From: an uncultured Blautia sp.
GTDB lineage: Bacteria; Bacillota; Clostridia; Lachnospirales; Lachnospiraceae
Length of the DNA stretch: 37,080 nucleotides
Direction: 5' to 3'
Assembly (NCBI GenBank): GCA_937900135.1
Contig: CALCDJ010000005.1
Location: 1-37,080 of the forward strand
Position 1 is the first letter of the stretch, and the number at the start of each line of letters is the position of its first letter. Positions 7,465 through 14,710 of the stretch are shown here, piece after piece. Below the pieces are notes generated by a model. That model did no database searches and was not told the DNA's origin. It was given only the letters and a program-made list of their open reading frames with translations. The translations under genes and the position numbers were made by a program.

Positions 7465-8307
7465 CTATTCTGCCCATTCCAGGGTGATTCTGCCTATTTT
7501 TCCTCCGCGGAAATCGTCAAAAAGAAGAGCGGCAGCCTTTGTATAATCCAGTTCTTCTCCTTTTTTCAGACAGCCCCGGGCTCTTGCAATCTGCTCCAGG
7601 ATTTCCACTGGTTTTCCAGATTCGTCAATGTTATAGCGATTGGTCAGCGCCCCCGGATAGTAGGATGTCAGAGACTGAATCAAAAGCAGGGCAAGTTCAT
7701 CCATATTCAGAATATCATCCTTAATGGAGCCGATGCAGGCCAGGCGAATCCCCACTTCCTGATCCTCAAATTTGGGCCAGAGGATTCCCGGCGTATCCAG
7801 AAGCTCCACCCCTTTATTCAGACGAATCCACTGTTTTCCTTTGGTTACCCCTGGCTTGTTTCCGGTTTTGGCGCAGGCTTTTCCTGCAAAGGTATTGATA
7901 AAGGTGGATTTTCCCACATTGGGAATTCCCACAACCATGGCGCGGATGGGGCGGTTTTTGATTCCCCGGCGCAAATCTCTCTGGATTTTTTCTTTACATG
8001 CTTCCTGAATCACAGAATGGATGGCCTTCATGCCGGCTCCGCTTCTGGAATTTACTTTCACCACAAAAAAGCCCTTGTCCTGAAAATATTTCTTCCAGGC
8101 TTCGTTCTGGCTTTCATCTGCCAGGTCTGCCTTGTTCAAAAGAATCAGACGGGCCTTGTTTTTTCCCAGTTCATCGATATCCGGATTTCTGCTGGAAAGG
8201 GGGACACGCGCATCCACCAGTTCTATGATCAGATCGATGAGCTTAATGTCCTCCTGCATCTGCCTTTTTGCTTTGGTCATATGACCAGGATACCACTGTA
8301 CATTCAT
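7465..8307 (-). CDS. rbgA: Ribosome biogenesis GTPase RbgA/YlqF (280 aa)
   Basis: Circularly permuted GTPase that acts late in 50S subunit assembly. The motif order is permuted as expected: NKAD (residues 58-61, G4) comes before the P-loop GIPNVGKST (127-135, G1) and DTPG (171-174, G3). The start VQWYPGHMTKA is the family signature with the His next to GHM. The C-terminal domain (from about 185) is the ANTAR-like RNA-binding part. It follows lepB by six bases in the rplS-lepB-rbgA-rnhB cluster. Confidence 0.94.
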   Translation of the reverse strand: MNVQWYPGHMTKAKRQMQEDIKLIDLIIELVDARVPLSSRNPDIDELGKNKARLILLNKADLADESQNEAWKKYFQDKGFFVVKVNSRSGAGMKAIHSVIQEACKEKIQRDLRRGIKNRPIRAMVVGIPNVGKSTFINTFAGKACAKTGNKPGVTKGKQWIRLNKGVELLDTPGILWPKFEDQEVGIRLACIGSIKDDILNMDELALLLIQSLTSYYPGALTNRYNIDESGKPVEILEQIARARGCLKKGEELDYTKAAALLFDDFRGGKIGRITLEWAE

Positions 8308-8314
8308 TGTTTCT

Positions 8315-8908
8315 CTATCCTTTCACAAACCCGATTTTTTTCAGGGGAGAAATGGTAAACCACAGCTTCCCTACAATATATTTCTTCTTCACCTTTCCAA
8401 TATCTCCATATCGGCTGTCCTCGCTGTTATTCCGGTTATCGCCCAGCACAAAGTATTCTCCGGACTCCAGCGTCACCGGAGACGCCGCCATTCCCGGATT
8501 ACTGATGGATGGAAAATCACGGCCTTCCTTATAGGTTTCCCCATTGATAAGAATGCGGCCTTCTGTAATTTGAACGGTCTCTCCCGGAAGGCCAATGACT
8601 CTTCGGATATGGAGCGCCGCTTCATCGCTGGCATTGGTTCGGAAAACAATCAGATCTCCCCGCTTAGGAGAAGACAACCGATAGGTAACCCGGTCCATAA
8701 AGTACCGGTCGCCTACAGACAGGGTAGGCTCCATGGAACTCTCCTGCATGGTCACGGACTGAAATATGGCAATGGCCACCAAAGCGGCAAAGGCCAACGT
8801 TACAAGAATGGAAAAAATCCAGGAAAGAATGGAGCGCACCTTCTGATTTTCCAGTTTTTCTTTTGCGTCTTTTAACTTTTCGCTGTTTTTCCAGTTTTCA
8901 ACTTTCAT
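8315..8908 (-). CDS. lepB: Signal peptidase I with Arg at the catalytic Lys position (197 aa)
   Basis: Type I signal peptidase removes signal peptides from secreted proteins. There is one N-terminal membrane helix (about residues 28-50). Family boxes are in order: box B ESSMEPTL with catalytic Ser58, box C RGDLIVF, box D HIRRVIGLPGE, and box E GDNRNNSEDSR. In box D the general-base Lys of the family (K in the KR pair) is Arg102, codon CGA. GCAGGAG lies before the ATG. A terminator hairpin separates it from rplS upstream, so it is expressed by read-through or from a promoter I did not identify. It is followed closely by rbgA. Confidence 0.9.
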   Translation of the reverse strand: MKVENWKNSEKLKDAKEKLENQKVRSILSWIFSILVTLAFAALVAIAIFQSVTMQESSMEPTLSVGDRYFMDRVTYRLSSPKRGDLIVFRTNASDEAALHIRRVIGLPGETVQITEGRILINGETYKEGRDFPSISNPGMAASPVTLESGEYFVLGDNRNNSEDSRYGDIGKVKKKYIVGKLWFTISPLKKIGFVKG

Positions 8909-8937
8909 ATGTACTCCTGCTCTACAAATGGAAAAAG

Positions 8938-8966
8938 AGGGACAATAGCCTTTCGTTATTGTCCCT
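8938..8966 (-). terminator. Terminator between rplS and lepB
   Basis: Ten-base stem AGGGACAATA/TATTGTCCCT with a nine-base loop, followed on the minus strand by CTTTTT. It should stop most transcripts from rplS, giving L19 higher expression than the downstream cluster. Confidence 0.8.
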
Positions 8967-8991
8967 GCATCTTAAAATTCTGAAATTTTCA

Positions 8992-9339
8992 TTATCTAAC
9001 GCGCTCTTTAACCTTAGCAGCTTTACCTACGCGATCTCTTAAGTAGTACAGTTTCGCACGACGTACTTTACCATGACGAACAACTTCTACTTTAACAACG
9101 TGTGGGGAGTGCAGCGGCCATGTCTTTTCAACACCAACGCCGTTGGAGCTCTTTCTTACAGTGAAAGTTTCTCTTGTGCTTCCACCCTGTTTCTTAAGAA
9201 CGGTTCCCTCGAAAATCTGGATTCTCTCGCGGTTACCCTCTTTGATTAATGCGTGTACCCTTACGGTATCACCTACAGAAAACTGAGGTACTTCTGCTTT
9301 TAACTGAGCAGCTTCAATGTTTTTGATAATTTCGTTCAT
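8992..9339 (-). CDS. rplS: 50S ribosomal protein L19 (115 aa)
   Basis: Ribosomal protein L19, at the interface of the 30S and 50S subunits. MNEIIKNIEAAQLK, the GDTVRVHALIKEGNRERIQIFEGTV region and the basic end (HGKVRRAKLYYLRDR) are typical, as is the length. The start at 9339 is set by TAGGAGAGAATAAA; the longer frame would reach into the promoter. It has its own strong promoter (9416-9444) and terminator and heads the conserved rplS-lepB-rbgA-rnhB cluster. Confidence 0.96.
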   Translation of the reverse strand: MNEIIKNIEAAQLKAEVPQFSVGDTVRVHALIKEGNRERIQIFEGTVLKKQGGSTRETFTVRKSSNGVGVEKTWPLHSPHVVKVEVVRHGKVRRAKLYYLRDRVGKAAKVKERVR

Positions 9340-9415
9340 TTTATTCTCTCCTATTCTTCTGGATGTTCTTAATACGCTTTCGTAACAGAGGACCATCTTT
9401 TTAACAACATGGATA

Positions 9416-9444
9416 ATTATACAATAGAACTTTTCTCTTTGCAA
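9416..9444 (-). promoter_or_regulatory. rplS promoter
   Basis: Reading leftwards: TTGCAA (9439-9444), a 17-base spacer and a perfect TATAAT (9416-9421). The 5' leader is about 70 bases; I see no clear regulatory fold in it. Confidence 0.8.
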
Positions 9445-9467
9445 GAACTTTTTTTATTTTTTTGCTT

Positions 9468-10244
9468 TTAGCTCAAAGCCACATCCAATACCATCATAAG
9501 TACAAATCCCAACGCAAAAGTGATGGTACCTATGTTGCTGTGTTCTCCTTCGCTGGCTTCCGGAATCAGTTCTTCTACCACCACGTAGATCATGGCTCCG
9601 GCTGCAAATGCCAGAAGATAGGGCAGCACAGCATTTACTGAGGAAGCGAACAGCAGGGTAAGGCCTGCTGCCACCGGTTCCACCACACCGGAAAGAGCGC
9701 CATAGACAAATGCCTTCCCACGGCTCTCTCCTGCGCCCCGAAGAGGCATGGAAATAATGGCTCCTTCTGGAAAGTTCTGAATGGCAATTCCCAGCGCCAG
9801 CGTAAAAGCTCCCGCCATAGTAACGGTTTCGTTTCCAGACAACACACCGGCAAAGACAGCGCCTGCAGACAGTCCCTCAGGAATATTATGAAGGGTTACT
9901 GCAAGGACAAGCATCGTTGTTTTTTTTAAAGCCACCTTGGGTCCTTCCGCCTCTTCACTGCCAAGATGAAGATGGGGTACCGCCCGGTCCATCACAAGCA
10001 GAAAGCCGATTCCCAGCAAAAAGCCAACCGCTGCTGGAACAAAGGCAAATTTCCCCATCTTCTCACTCATATCCATCGCTGGAATCAGAAGGGACCACAC
10101 AGAGGCAGCTACCATAACGCCAGACGCGAAGCCCAAAAAGCCCTTCTGCACCGCGGGCTTCAACTCCCGCTTCATAAAAAATACACAGGCCGATCCCAAC
10201 GCTGTCCCCAGGAGGGGAATCATGATACCTAAAAAAACATTCAT
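9468..10244 (-). CDS. ZIP-family metal transporter (258 aa)
   Basis: A polytopic membrane protein with about eight hydrophobic segments. The paired metal-site motifs of ZIP transporters are visible: TLHNIPEGLSAGAVFAG in one helix and AIQNFPEGAIISMP in the next, with His, Asn and Glu as expected ligands. A short His-containing loop (PHLHLGSEE) lies before them. It most resembles ZupT/GufA-like proteins that import zinc and other divalent cations. The start MNVFLGIM at 10244 has AAAGGAGAACAT in front. It is probably a single-gene unit: it lies upstream of the rplS promoter on the same strand and diverges from thiT. Confidence 0.88.
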   Translation of the reverse strand: MNVFLGIMIPLLGTALGSACVFFMKRELKPAVQKGFLGFASGVMVAASVWSLLIPAMDMSEKMGKFAFVPAAVGFLLGIGFLLVMDRAVPHLHLGSEEAEGPKVALKKTTMLVLAVTLHNIPEGLSAGAVFAGVLSGNETVTMAGAFTLALGIAIQNFPEGAIISMPLRGAGESRGKAFVYGALSGVVEPVAAGLTLLFASSVNAVLPYLLAFAAGAMIYVVVEELIPEASEGEHSNIGTITFALGFVLMMVLDVALS

Positions 10245-10374
10245 ATGTTCTCCTTTATTCTTTCTTTTTTGGCAGGTCATCTCCTGTCTCCTGTAGCATA
10301 GCATATCCGAAAGAAAATGACCAGCACTATTCTTTTTGATGCTGTTATCAATATATGAATCCTGTTCTTCTTTG

Positions 10375-10403
10375 TTGCATAAAAAAATATTCTGTGCTAT
10401 ACT
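10375..10403 (+). promoter_or_regulatory. thiT promoter
   Basis: TTGCAT (10375-10380), 17-base spacer, TATACT (10398-10403), just upstream of the TPP riboswitch. Confidence 0.7.
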
Positions 10404-10414
10404 GAGAAACTGAA

Positions 10415-10520
10415 CCGAGGGAGCTTATGGGCGGACACTTTCGTTGATCGTCCACAGGCTGAGAGGAGGCGACTGCTTCGACCTTTATCACTTGATTTGG
10501 ATAATGCCAACGTAAGGAGG
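10415..10520 (+). promoter_or_regulatory. TPP riboswitch
   Basis: The conserved thi-box parts are present in order: GGGAGCTTATGGG, GGCTGAGAGGAGGC, CTTCGACC, TCACTTGATTTGGATAATG (10491-10505 region) and GCCAACGTAAGGAGG. It precedes a thiamine transporter, as expected. There is no terminator stem between it and the gene. The ribosome binding site AAGGAGG (10514-10520) directly continues the conserved 3' strand, so thiamine pyrophosphate probably represses translation rather than transcription (inference). Confidence 0.92.
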
Positions 10521-10527
10521 ACACAAA

Positions 10528-11217
10528 ATGTTAAGTTTCTTTGTAAACGCAGAGGGCGGTCTTACGACTGCCGGCTACATTGCGTCTGTAATTCTGATCC
10601 TGCTTTTTGCAGGGATCGTAGTATTTCTTTGCAGGAAGAACAGCTCCACTGTCAAAATGACAGCCCAGCAGCTGGTGACCTGTGCAGTTGCACTGGCGCT
10701 TGCCTATGTTACTTCCTATATCAAAATCATCAAACTGCCCTTTGGCGGTTCTGTCACTTTATTCAGCATGTTATTTATTGTTCTGATCGGTTATTGGTAC
10801 GGAACAAAGGTAGGCATTCTTACCGGACTTGTATATGGAATGTTCCAGTTCCTTCAGGAACCGTACGTTCTTTCTCTGTTCCAGGTATGCTGCGACTATG
10901 TTCTTGCCTTTGGCGCCATGGGACTTGCCGGTATTTTTAAAAAATCCAAAAAACACGGACTGATCAAGGCATATACACTGGCTATTTTTATGCGAGGTGC
11001 CTTTCATGCTCTGGGCGGTTATCTCTACTGGATGGATTACATGCCGGAAAACTTCCCGCAGTCTCTGGCAGCCCTTTATCCTATCATTTACAACTACAGC
11101 TACATCCTTCTGGAGGGCGTCCTGACACTTGTGGTGATTTCAGTTCCAGCCGTATCCAAGGCGCTGGATCAGATCCGCACCATTACAACCCCTACCAAAG
11201 TTTTAGACAACGCATAA
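10528..11217 (+). CDS. thiT: Thiamine transporter ThiT, ECF S-component (229 aa)
   Basis: Substrate-binding membrane subunit for thiamine uptake, which works with a shared energy-coupling factor module encoded elsewhere. Six hydrophobic segments follow an N-terminal extension with one further helix (residues 15-35). The family-like parts are the LPFGGSVTLFSMLFIVLIGYWYG region, GLVYGMFQF, and MRGAFHALGGYLYWMDYMPE near the fourth and fifth helices. It starts eight bases after AAGGAGG at the end of the TPP riboswitch, which confirms the substrate class. It is monocistronic and ends at a bidirectional terminator. Confidence 0.92.
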   Translation: MLSFFVNAEGGLTTAGYIASVILILLFAGIVVFLCRKNSSTVKMTAQQLVTCAVALALAYVTSYIKIIKLPFGGSVTLFSMLFIVLIGYWYGTKVGILTGLVYGMFQFLQEPYVLSLFQVCCDYVLAFGAMGLAGIFKKSKKHGLIKAYTLAIFMRGAFHALGGYLYWMDYMPENFPQSLAALYPIIYNYSYILLEGVLTLVVISVPAVSKALDQIRTITTPTKVLDNA

Positions 11218-11243
11218 AATCAATAAAAATTAGTCATTTATCC

Positions 11244-11280
11244 AAAAAAACTGCCGATCCCTCGCCGGCAGTTTTCTTTG
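11244..11280. terminator. Bidirectional terminator between thiT and the stator-like operon
   Basis: CTGCCG (11251-11256) pairs with CGGCAG (11266-11271). A run of seven A precedes it and TTTTCTTT follows, so it can end thiT rightwards and the 11288-13906 operon leftwards. Confidence 0.8.
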
Positions 11281-11287
11281 CTTATGA

Positions 11288-12262
11288 TTAGCCTTTTTTG
11301 GCAGTTTTCTTATCTTCTCCCTCTGACTGGGTCATAATCTCATTTAACTGATTGATCATTTCTTCATCCTTTAATCGGAATTTTACTTCCACTCGTCTGG
11401 AGGCGTCCTTGTCCACATTTCCCTGTTCATCCAGGATGGGATTGGCCATGGAATGTCCATTGACCGTCAGATAATTTTCCAGGCTTTTGCTCTCCTCTGC
11501 ATCCAGAAATTCTCCCTGAATTTCCAGAAGATACTGGGCGACTGCCAGAGATCTTTGCTGAGAAAGTTCCAGATTATAGCTGTAATCTCCGTCGGTATCT
11601 GTATATCCGTCTATGATGATCTCCGCCAGATATGGAAGATGCTCTTTCTCCAGAAGCACCTTACAGTAAATGGGGAGTACCTGGCGCAAAGCCGCCTTAC
11701 CTTCCTCTGTAAGCTCAGCTTCGTCATAGTCGAACATAACATTGGCATCCAGTGTCAAAGCTCCTGTCTGCGCATCAATATCCACATTTACATCATTTTT
11801 GGAAAATTCCTTTCGGAGAGACTCCACCACTTCCGCCTTCACTCCGATGATCTTGTCAATCTGCTTTTGCTGGTCTGCAAGCTGAGCGGTTTTCTCATCC
11901 AGAGAGGTCTGCTGGGCTGAAAGGGTCGCTTCCTGGTCCTTCAGCTTCGCCGCCAGTTCCGCCAGAAGAAGTTTCTGTTCTTCCAGCTTTTCATCCTGAC
12001 TTTTCAGCTTTTCATCCTGGTTTTTGATCTGCCCTTCCTTCTCTTCCAGTGCGGACTGCTGCGCCAGAATCTCCAGAGTGTATTCTTCCTGAAGCGCGAT
12101 CTTTTCATCTCGCTCCTTAAGGCTTTCGTCGTAACTTTTCTGCGCCTGAAACAGCGTCACACACATCAGGAGTACAAAAAGCAGCAGTACACCGGCCATC
12201 ATATCTGAGTAAGAACGCCAGACATTAAACCCGTTATTGTCTGATTTTTTTCTTTTGCGCAT
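11288..12262 (-). CDS. OmpA/MotB-type stator subunit with coiled coil (324 aa)
   Basis: The partner subunit of an ion-driven stator. After a short basic cytoplasmic start comes SYSDMMAGVLLLFVLLMC, one membrane helix with Asp20 at the position of the proton-binding Asp of MotB-like proteins. Residues about 45-140 are a long coiled coil with internal DEKLKSQDEKLEEQ repetition. Residues about 170-300 form an OmpA-like peptidoglycan-binding domain: FDYDEAELTEEGKAAL, DGYTDTDGDYSYNLELSQQR, with Asp222 and Arg237 as likely diaminopimelate contacts, and SRRVEVKF. AAAAGGAGAAACAG overlaps the 12-base gap to the channel gene, so the two are coupled. ZorB has a similar layout; flagellar MotB is less likely because no motility gene is near. 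Confidence 0.85.
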   Translation of the reverse strand: MRKRKKSDNNGFNVWRSYSDMMAGVLLLFVLLMCVTLFQAQKSYDESLKERDEKIALQEEYTLEILAQQSALEEKEGQIKNQDEKLKSQDEKLEEQKLLLAELAAKLKDQEATLSAQQTSLDEKTAQLADQQKQIDKIIGVKAEVVESLRKEFSKNDVNVDIDAQTGALTLDANVMFDYDEAELTEEGKAALRQVLPIYCKVLLEKEHLPYLAEIIIDGYTDTDGDYSYNLELSQQRSLAVAQYLLEIQGEFLDAEESKSLENYLTVNGHSMANPILDEQGNVDKDASRRVEVKFRLKDEEMINQLNEIMTQSEGEDKKTAKKG

Positions 12263-12274
12263 CTGTTTCTCCTT

Positions 12275-13906
12275 TTATCTGAACAAACCAAACTTTCCTT
12301 TCTGTGCTGTTTTGGAAAGCTCCCGCATGTTTTTGGCAATCTCTGTAAGCAGTTCCTCCTGTCGTTCTCCCTGCTGTTCCAGCGTTTGCCGAAGGGCTTC
12401 CAAAGTCTCTGCCTCACCTTCCGGACTTCCCGTAAGGGACACGTCTCTCTGTGTTCCATTTACCCGTATTTCAGATAACAATCTGCGCACCTGCTCCATG
12501 GTCTGGCCGGAAAGCTTCTGATATTCCACAAATTCCTTCATTTTTGCGTCGAAGTCTTCGATGATCCGTTTGTTGGTTCTTAAAAGTTCGCTGCTGACCT
12601 CACCGGAAACAGCGGCCTGTTCCATTCCCTGGGAAGCGGTCTCCACGTATTTCTGCATTGTCTGATTGCAGGCAACCCAGAATTTGGCTGCGGAGGTTTC
12701 TGCATCCTTCAGAAAATCTGCAAGCTGGCGGTAATCCTGCTGCTGCTGTTTCTGAATCGCCCGGTTTTCTTCTGCAATGCGGCTGGCGGTGTCCATATAA
12801 CGTGCCTGCATGGCAGAAGTTTCCTTCAGTGTTTCCTTTATGGTCTTTTCCTGACCCTGGTATGCATCGTTGATCTGCCGGCTCATGGTCTGATACAGAT
12901 TGTTGGTGTATACAATGTTTTCTTTTTGGGCTTTCTTCAGCTGTTCCACGGTTTCTGAAAAATCATGGAATTCCATAGAAAAGGATTTATGCATTTCCTT
13001 CAAAAAGACATCCAGAATATCTTTGATGGCATCTGTCTGGCACCGTACCACAGAGGTGGTGAGAAGGTCCAGCGAGTCGTTCATCTTCCGGAATGTGGGT
13101 GTGATAACCTTCTCAAAGCTGTCTGCCATCTGTACAGAAAACTGTTCTGCCATCTGTTTCACTGCCTCCGTCTGATGACGCTGGCTGGACAGAAGAAGAT
13201 TTCGGGATTCATTCTCAGCAGTGGGCATCACATAAGCATGAAAACGTTCCAGAAAATTCTGAAGTCCTTCTGTCATAGCGGAATATTCGCTTTTCATTCC
13301 ATATGTATATACAATAGAAAAAGAAATTCCATAGATGGAGGTCAAAAAAGCCACCTTGATTCCATCCACCAGAGCGGAAACGGACGTGGTCATAGCTGCA
13401 TAGTCATTTGGCTGAAAATCCTTCAAGCCCCAGACCAGTCCCACAAAAGTACCTAGGATTCCCAGGCTGGTAAGAATATCCGGAACCATTTCCAGAAGAC
13501 GCTTGTGAATGTGCAGATCCAGTTCGTCTTCATTGATGTATTCATCAATGTCCCCAATCCCTTCCTGGCTCTTGGAGATGCTGCTTGTAAAATTCTCCGC
13601 CTTTCTGTCCAGGTATGCATTTCCAAAAATCTCATTCAGTCTGGAAAGTTCAGATGCCTCTGCTTTTCCTTTTTTCTGAAAAAGACCTGGCAGTTTCTCT
13701 GCTGCTCTTTCAAAGGCAGCGGAAAGGCTGTTCATCTGGAACATTCCTCCAATCAGCCCCACAAGATAGATCAGAACCATAATTCCAAGGAACACGAAAT
13801 TGTACAGCATCACACCTGCCGCACCCTGTCCCACATATATGGTAATTCCTATGGCAGCTGCCAGAACTGCCAGAAACAAAACAACATTTGTGATCTTTTT
13901 ACCCAT
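12275..13906 (-). CDS. MotA/TolQ/ExbB-type channel with long cytoplasmic tail (543 aa)
   Basis: Channel subunit of a two-gene stator. Predicted helices are at about 5-25, 33-55, 141-161 (LTSLGILGTFVGLVWGL, the MotA/TolQ signature) and 182-204 (KVAFLTSIYGISFSIVY, with a Thr where TolQ/ExbB have theirs). A roughly 85-residue cytoplasmic loop separates the pairs. After residue 205 comes a tail of about 340 residues, almost all helical and coiled-coil-like, rich in Gln, Glu and Lys. Plain MotA or TolQ lack such a tail; ZorA of Zorya systems has one. The start at 13906 is chosen because GGGAGG lies six bases upstream and the promoter -10 covers earlier ATGs. What the tail contacts is unknown. Confidence 0.85.
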   Translation of the reverse strand: MGKKITNVVLFLAVLAAAIGITIYVGQGAAGVMLYNFVFLGIMVLIYLVGLIGGMFQMNSLSAAFERAAEKLPGLFQKKGKAEASELSRLNEIFGNAYLDRKAENFTSSISKSQEGIGDIDEYINEDELDLHIHKRLLEMVPDILTSLGILGTFVGLVWGLKDFQPNDYAAMTTSVSALVDGIKVAFLTSIYGISFSIVYTYGMKSEYSAMTEGLQNFLERFHAYVMPTAENESRNLLLSSQRHQTEAVKQMAEQFSVQMADSFEKVITPTFRKMNDSLDLLTTSVVRCQTDAIKDILDVFLKEMHKSFSMEFHDFSETVEQLKKAQKENIVYTNNLYQTMSRQINDAYQGQEKTIKETLKETSAMQARYMDTASRIAEENRAIQKQQQQDYRQLADFLKDAETSAAKFWVACNQTMQKYVETASQGMEQAAVSGEVSSELLRTNKRIIEDFDAKMKEFVEYQKLSGQTMEQVRRLLSEIRVNGTQRDVSLTGSPEGEAETLEALRQTLEQQGERQEELLTEIAKNMRELSKTAQKGKFGLFR

Positions 13907-13931
13907 AATCTGCCTCCCATCGTTTTTCTTC

Positions 13932-13960
13932 ATCATAGCACAACCTTTTTTCCTGTACAA
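13932..13960 (-). promoter_or_regulatory. Promoter of the stator-like operon
   Basis: Leftward TTGTAC (13955-13960), 17-base spacer, TATGAT (13932-13937) preceded by TGC (extended -10). The transcript would begin near 13925, giving a leader of about 20 bases. This makes the two genes an independent unit. Confidence 0.7.
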
Positions 13961-14024
13961 TCCCAAAATAATCGTTTTTTTAGTATTTTTACACATTTTT
14001 TATGCTTTTTTCAAAAAGAATACA

Positions 14025-14061
14025 GAAAACTCCTGACAAACAACTATTGTCAGGAGTTTTC
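14025..14061. terminator. Strong symmetric terminator after the histidine phosphatase gene
   Basis: Fifteen-base perfect inverted repeat GAAAACTCCTGACAA/TTGTCAGGAGTTTTC with a seven-base loop. It ends the pheST-phosphatase transcript and insulates the stator-like operon. Confidence 0.88.
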
Positions 14062-14101
14062 TTAAGATTCACGAAAGAATAACTCTTTCTCATATTATTT
14101 T

Positions 14102-14710
14102 TCAGGCATACACCTTGTCATCTTCCAGAAGACGCGCCTTTCCTGCCTGTACTTCCACCACATTTACGGCACAGTTTGGCGGCACCTTTCCATGCCAGAA
14201 CCCCAGAGAATCCTCATATACGTTCTGAAGCAGGGCTCTTGCCGCACAGCCATGGGTCGCAATAAGAATGGTCTTATCTTCCAGAGAGGGATCGGTGATT
14301 TTTTCCAGCCAGAACTCTCTTGTCCTTTCACAGATATCTTCTATGTTTTCGCCGTTTTTTGGGCGGGCGTAGGCTTCCGGGTGAAGGAAAAAGGTTTTCA
14401 TTTCCTCATTGATCAGGTTCCCCTGTTCATCCTTAAACTGCACACCTTCCAGCTCCCCAAAGTCGATTTCCTGAATCCGCGGGTCCACAATCACAGGAAT
14501 CTCCCGATTCCCAAGAATCAGCTCTGCTGTCTGTCTTGCCCTCACCAACGGGCTGGTGAAGCACACGTCAAAGGGAACCTCCTTCAACGCTTCCCCGGTG
14601 AGGCGGGCCAGGCGGATTCCCTCCTCTGCAAGAGGAATATCCGCAGTACCCTGTATCTTTTTTTTGGCATTCCACAAAGTAATGCCATGTCTTACCACAT
14701 AAAGTTTCAT
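14102..14710 (-). CDS. Histidine phosphatase family protein (202 aa)
   Basis: A phosphoglycerate-mutase-like phosphatase. The catalytic RHG motif is at residues 7-9 (YVVRHGITLWN), with FTSPLVRARQTAEL, the acid region EIDFGELEG, and the second His in ATHGCAARALL. The length fits the branch that includes cofactor-dependent phosphatases such as CobC/GpmB-type proteins, where substrate cannot be told from sequence alone. Its ATG shares one base with the pheT stop (TGATG), so it is translated from the pheST message. No cobalamin gene is nearby, so alpha-ribazole phosphatase activity is not supported by context. Confidence 0.85.
   Translation of the reverse strand: MKLYVVRHGITLWNAKKKIQGTADIPLAEEGIRLARLTGEALKEVPFDVCFTSPLVRARQTAELILGNREIPVIVDPRIQEIDFGELEGVQFKDEQGNLINEEMKTFFLHPEAYARPKNGENIEDICERTREFWLEKITDPSLEDKTILIATHGCAARALLQNVYEDSLGFWHGKVPPNCAVNVVEVQAGKARLLEDDKVYA

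Noticed and set aside
11288..13906. A complete Zorya defence system
   Set aside because: Only the two motor-like genes are present. The flanks are thiT and a pheT-linked phosphatase, with no ZorC, ZorD or ZorE-type gene.
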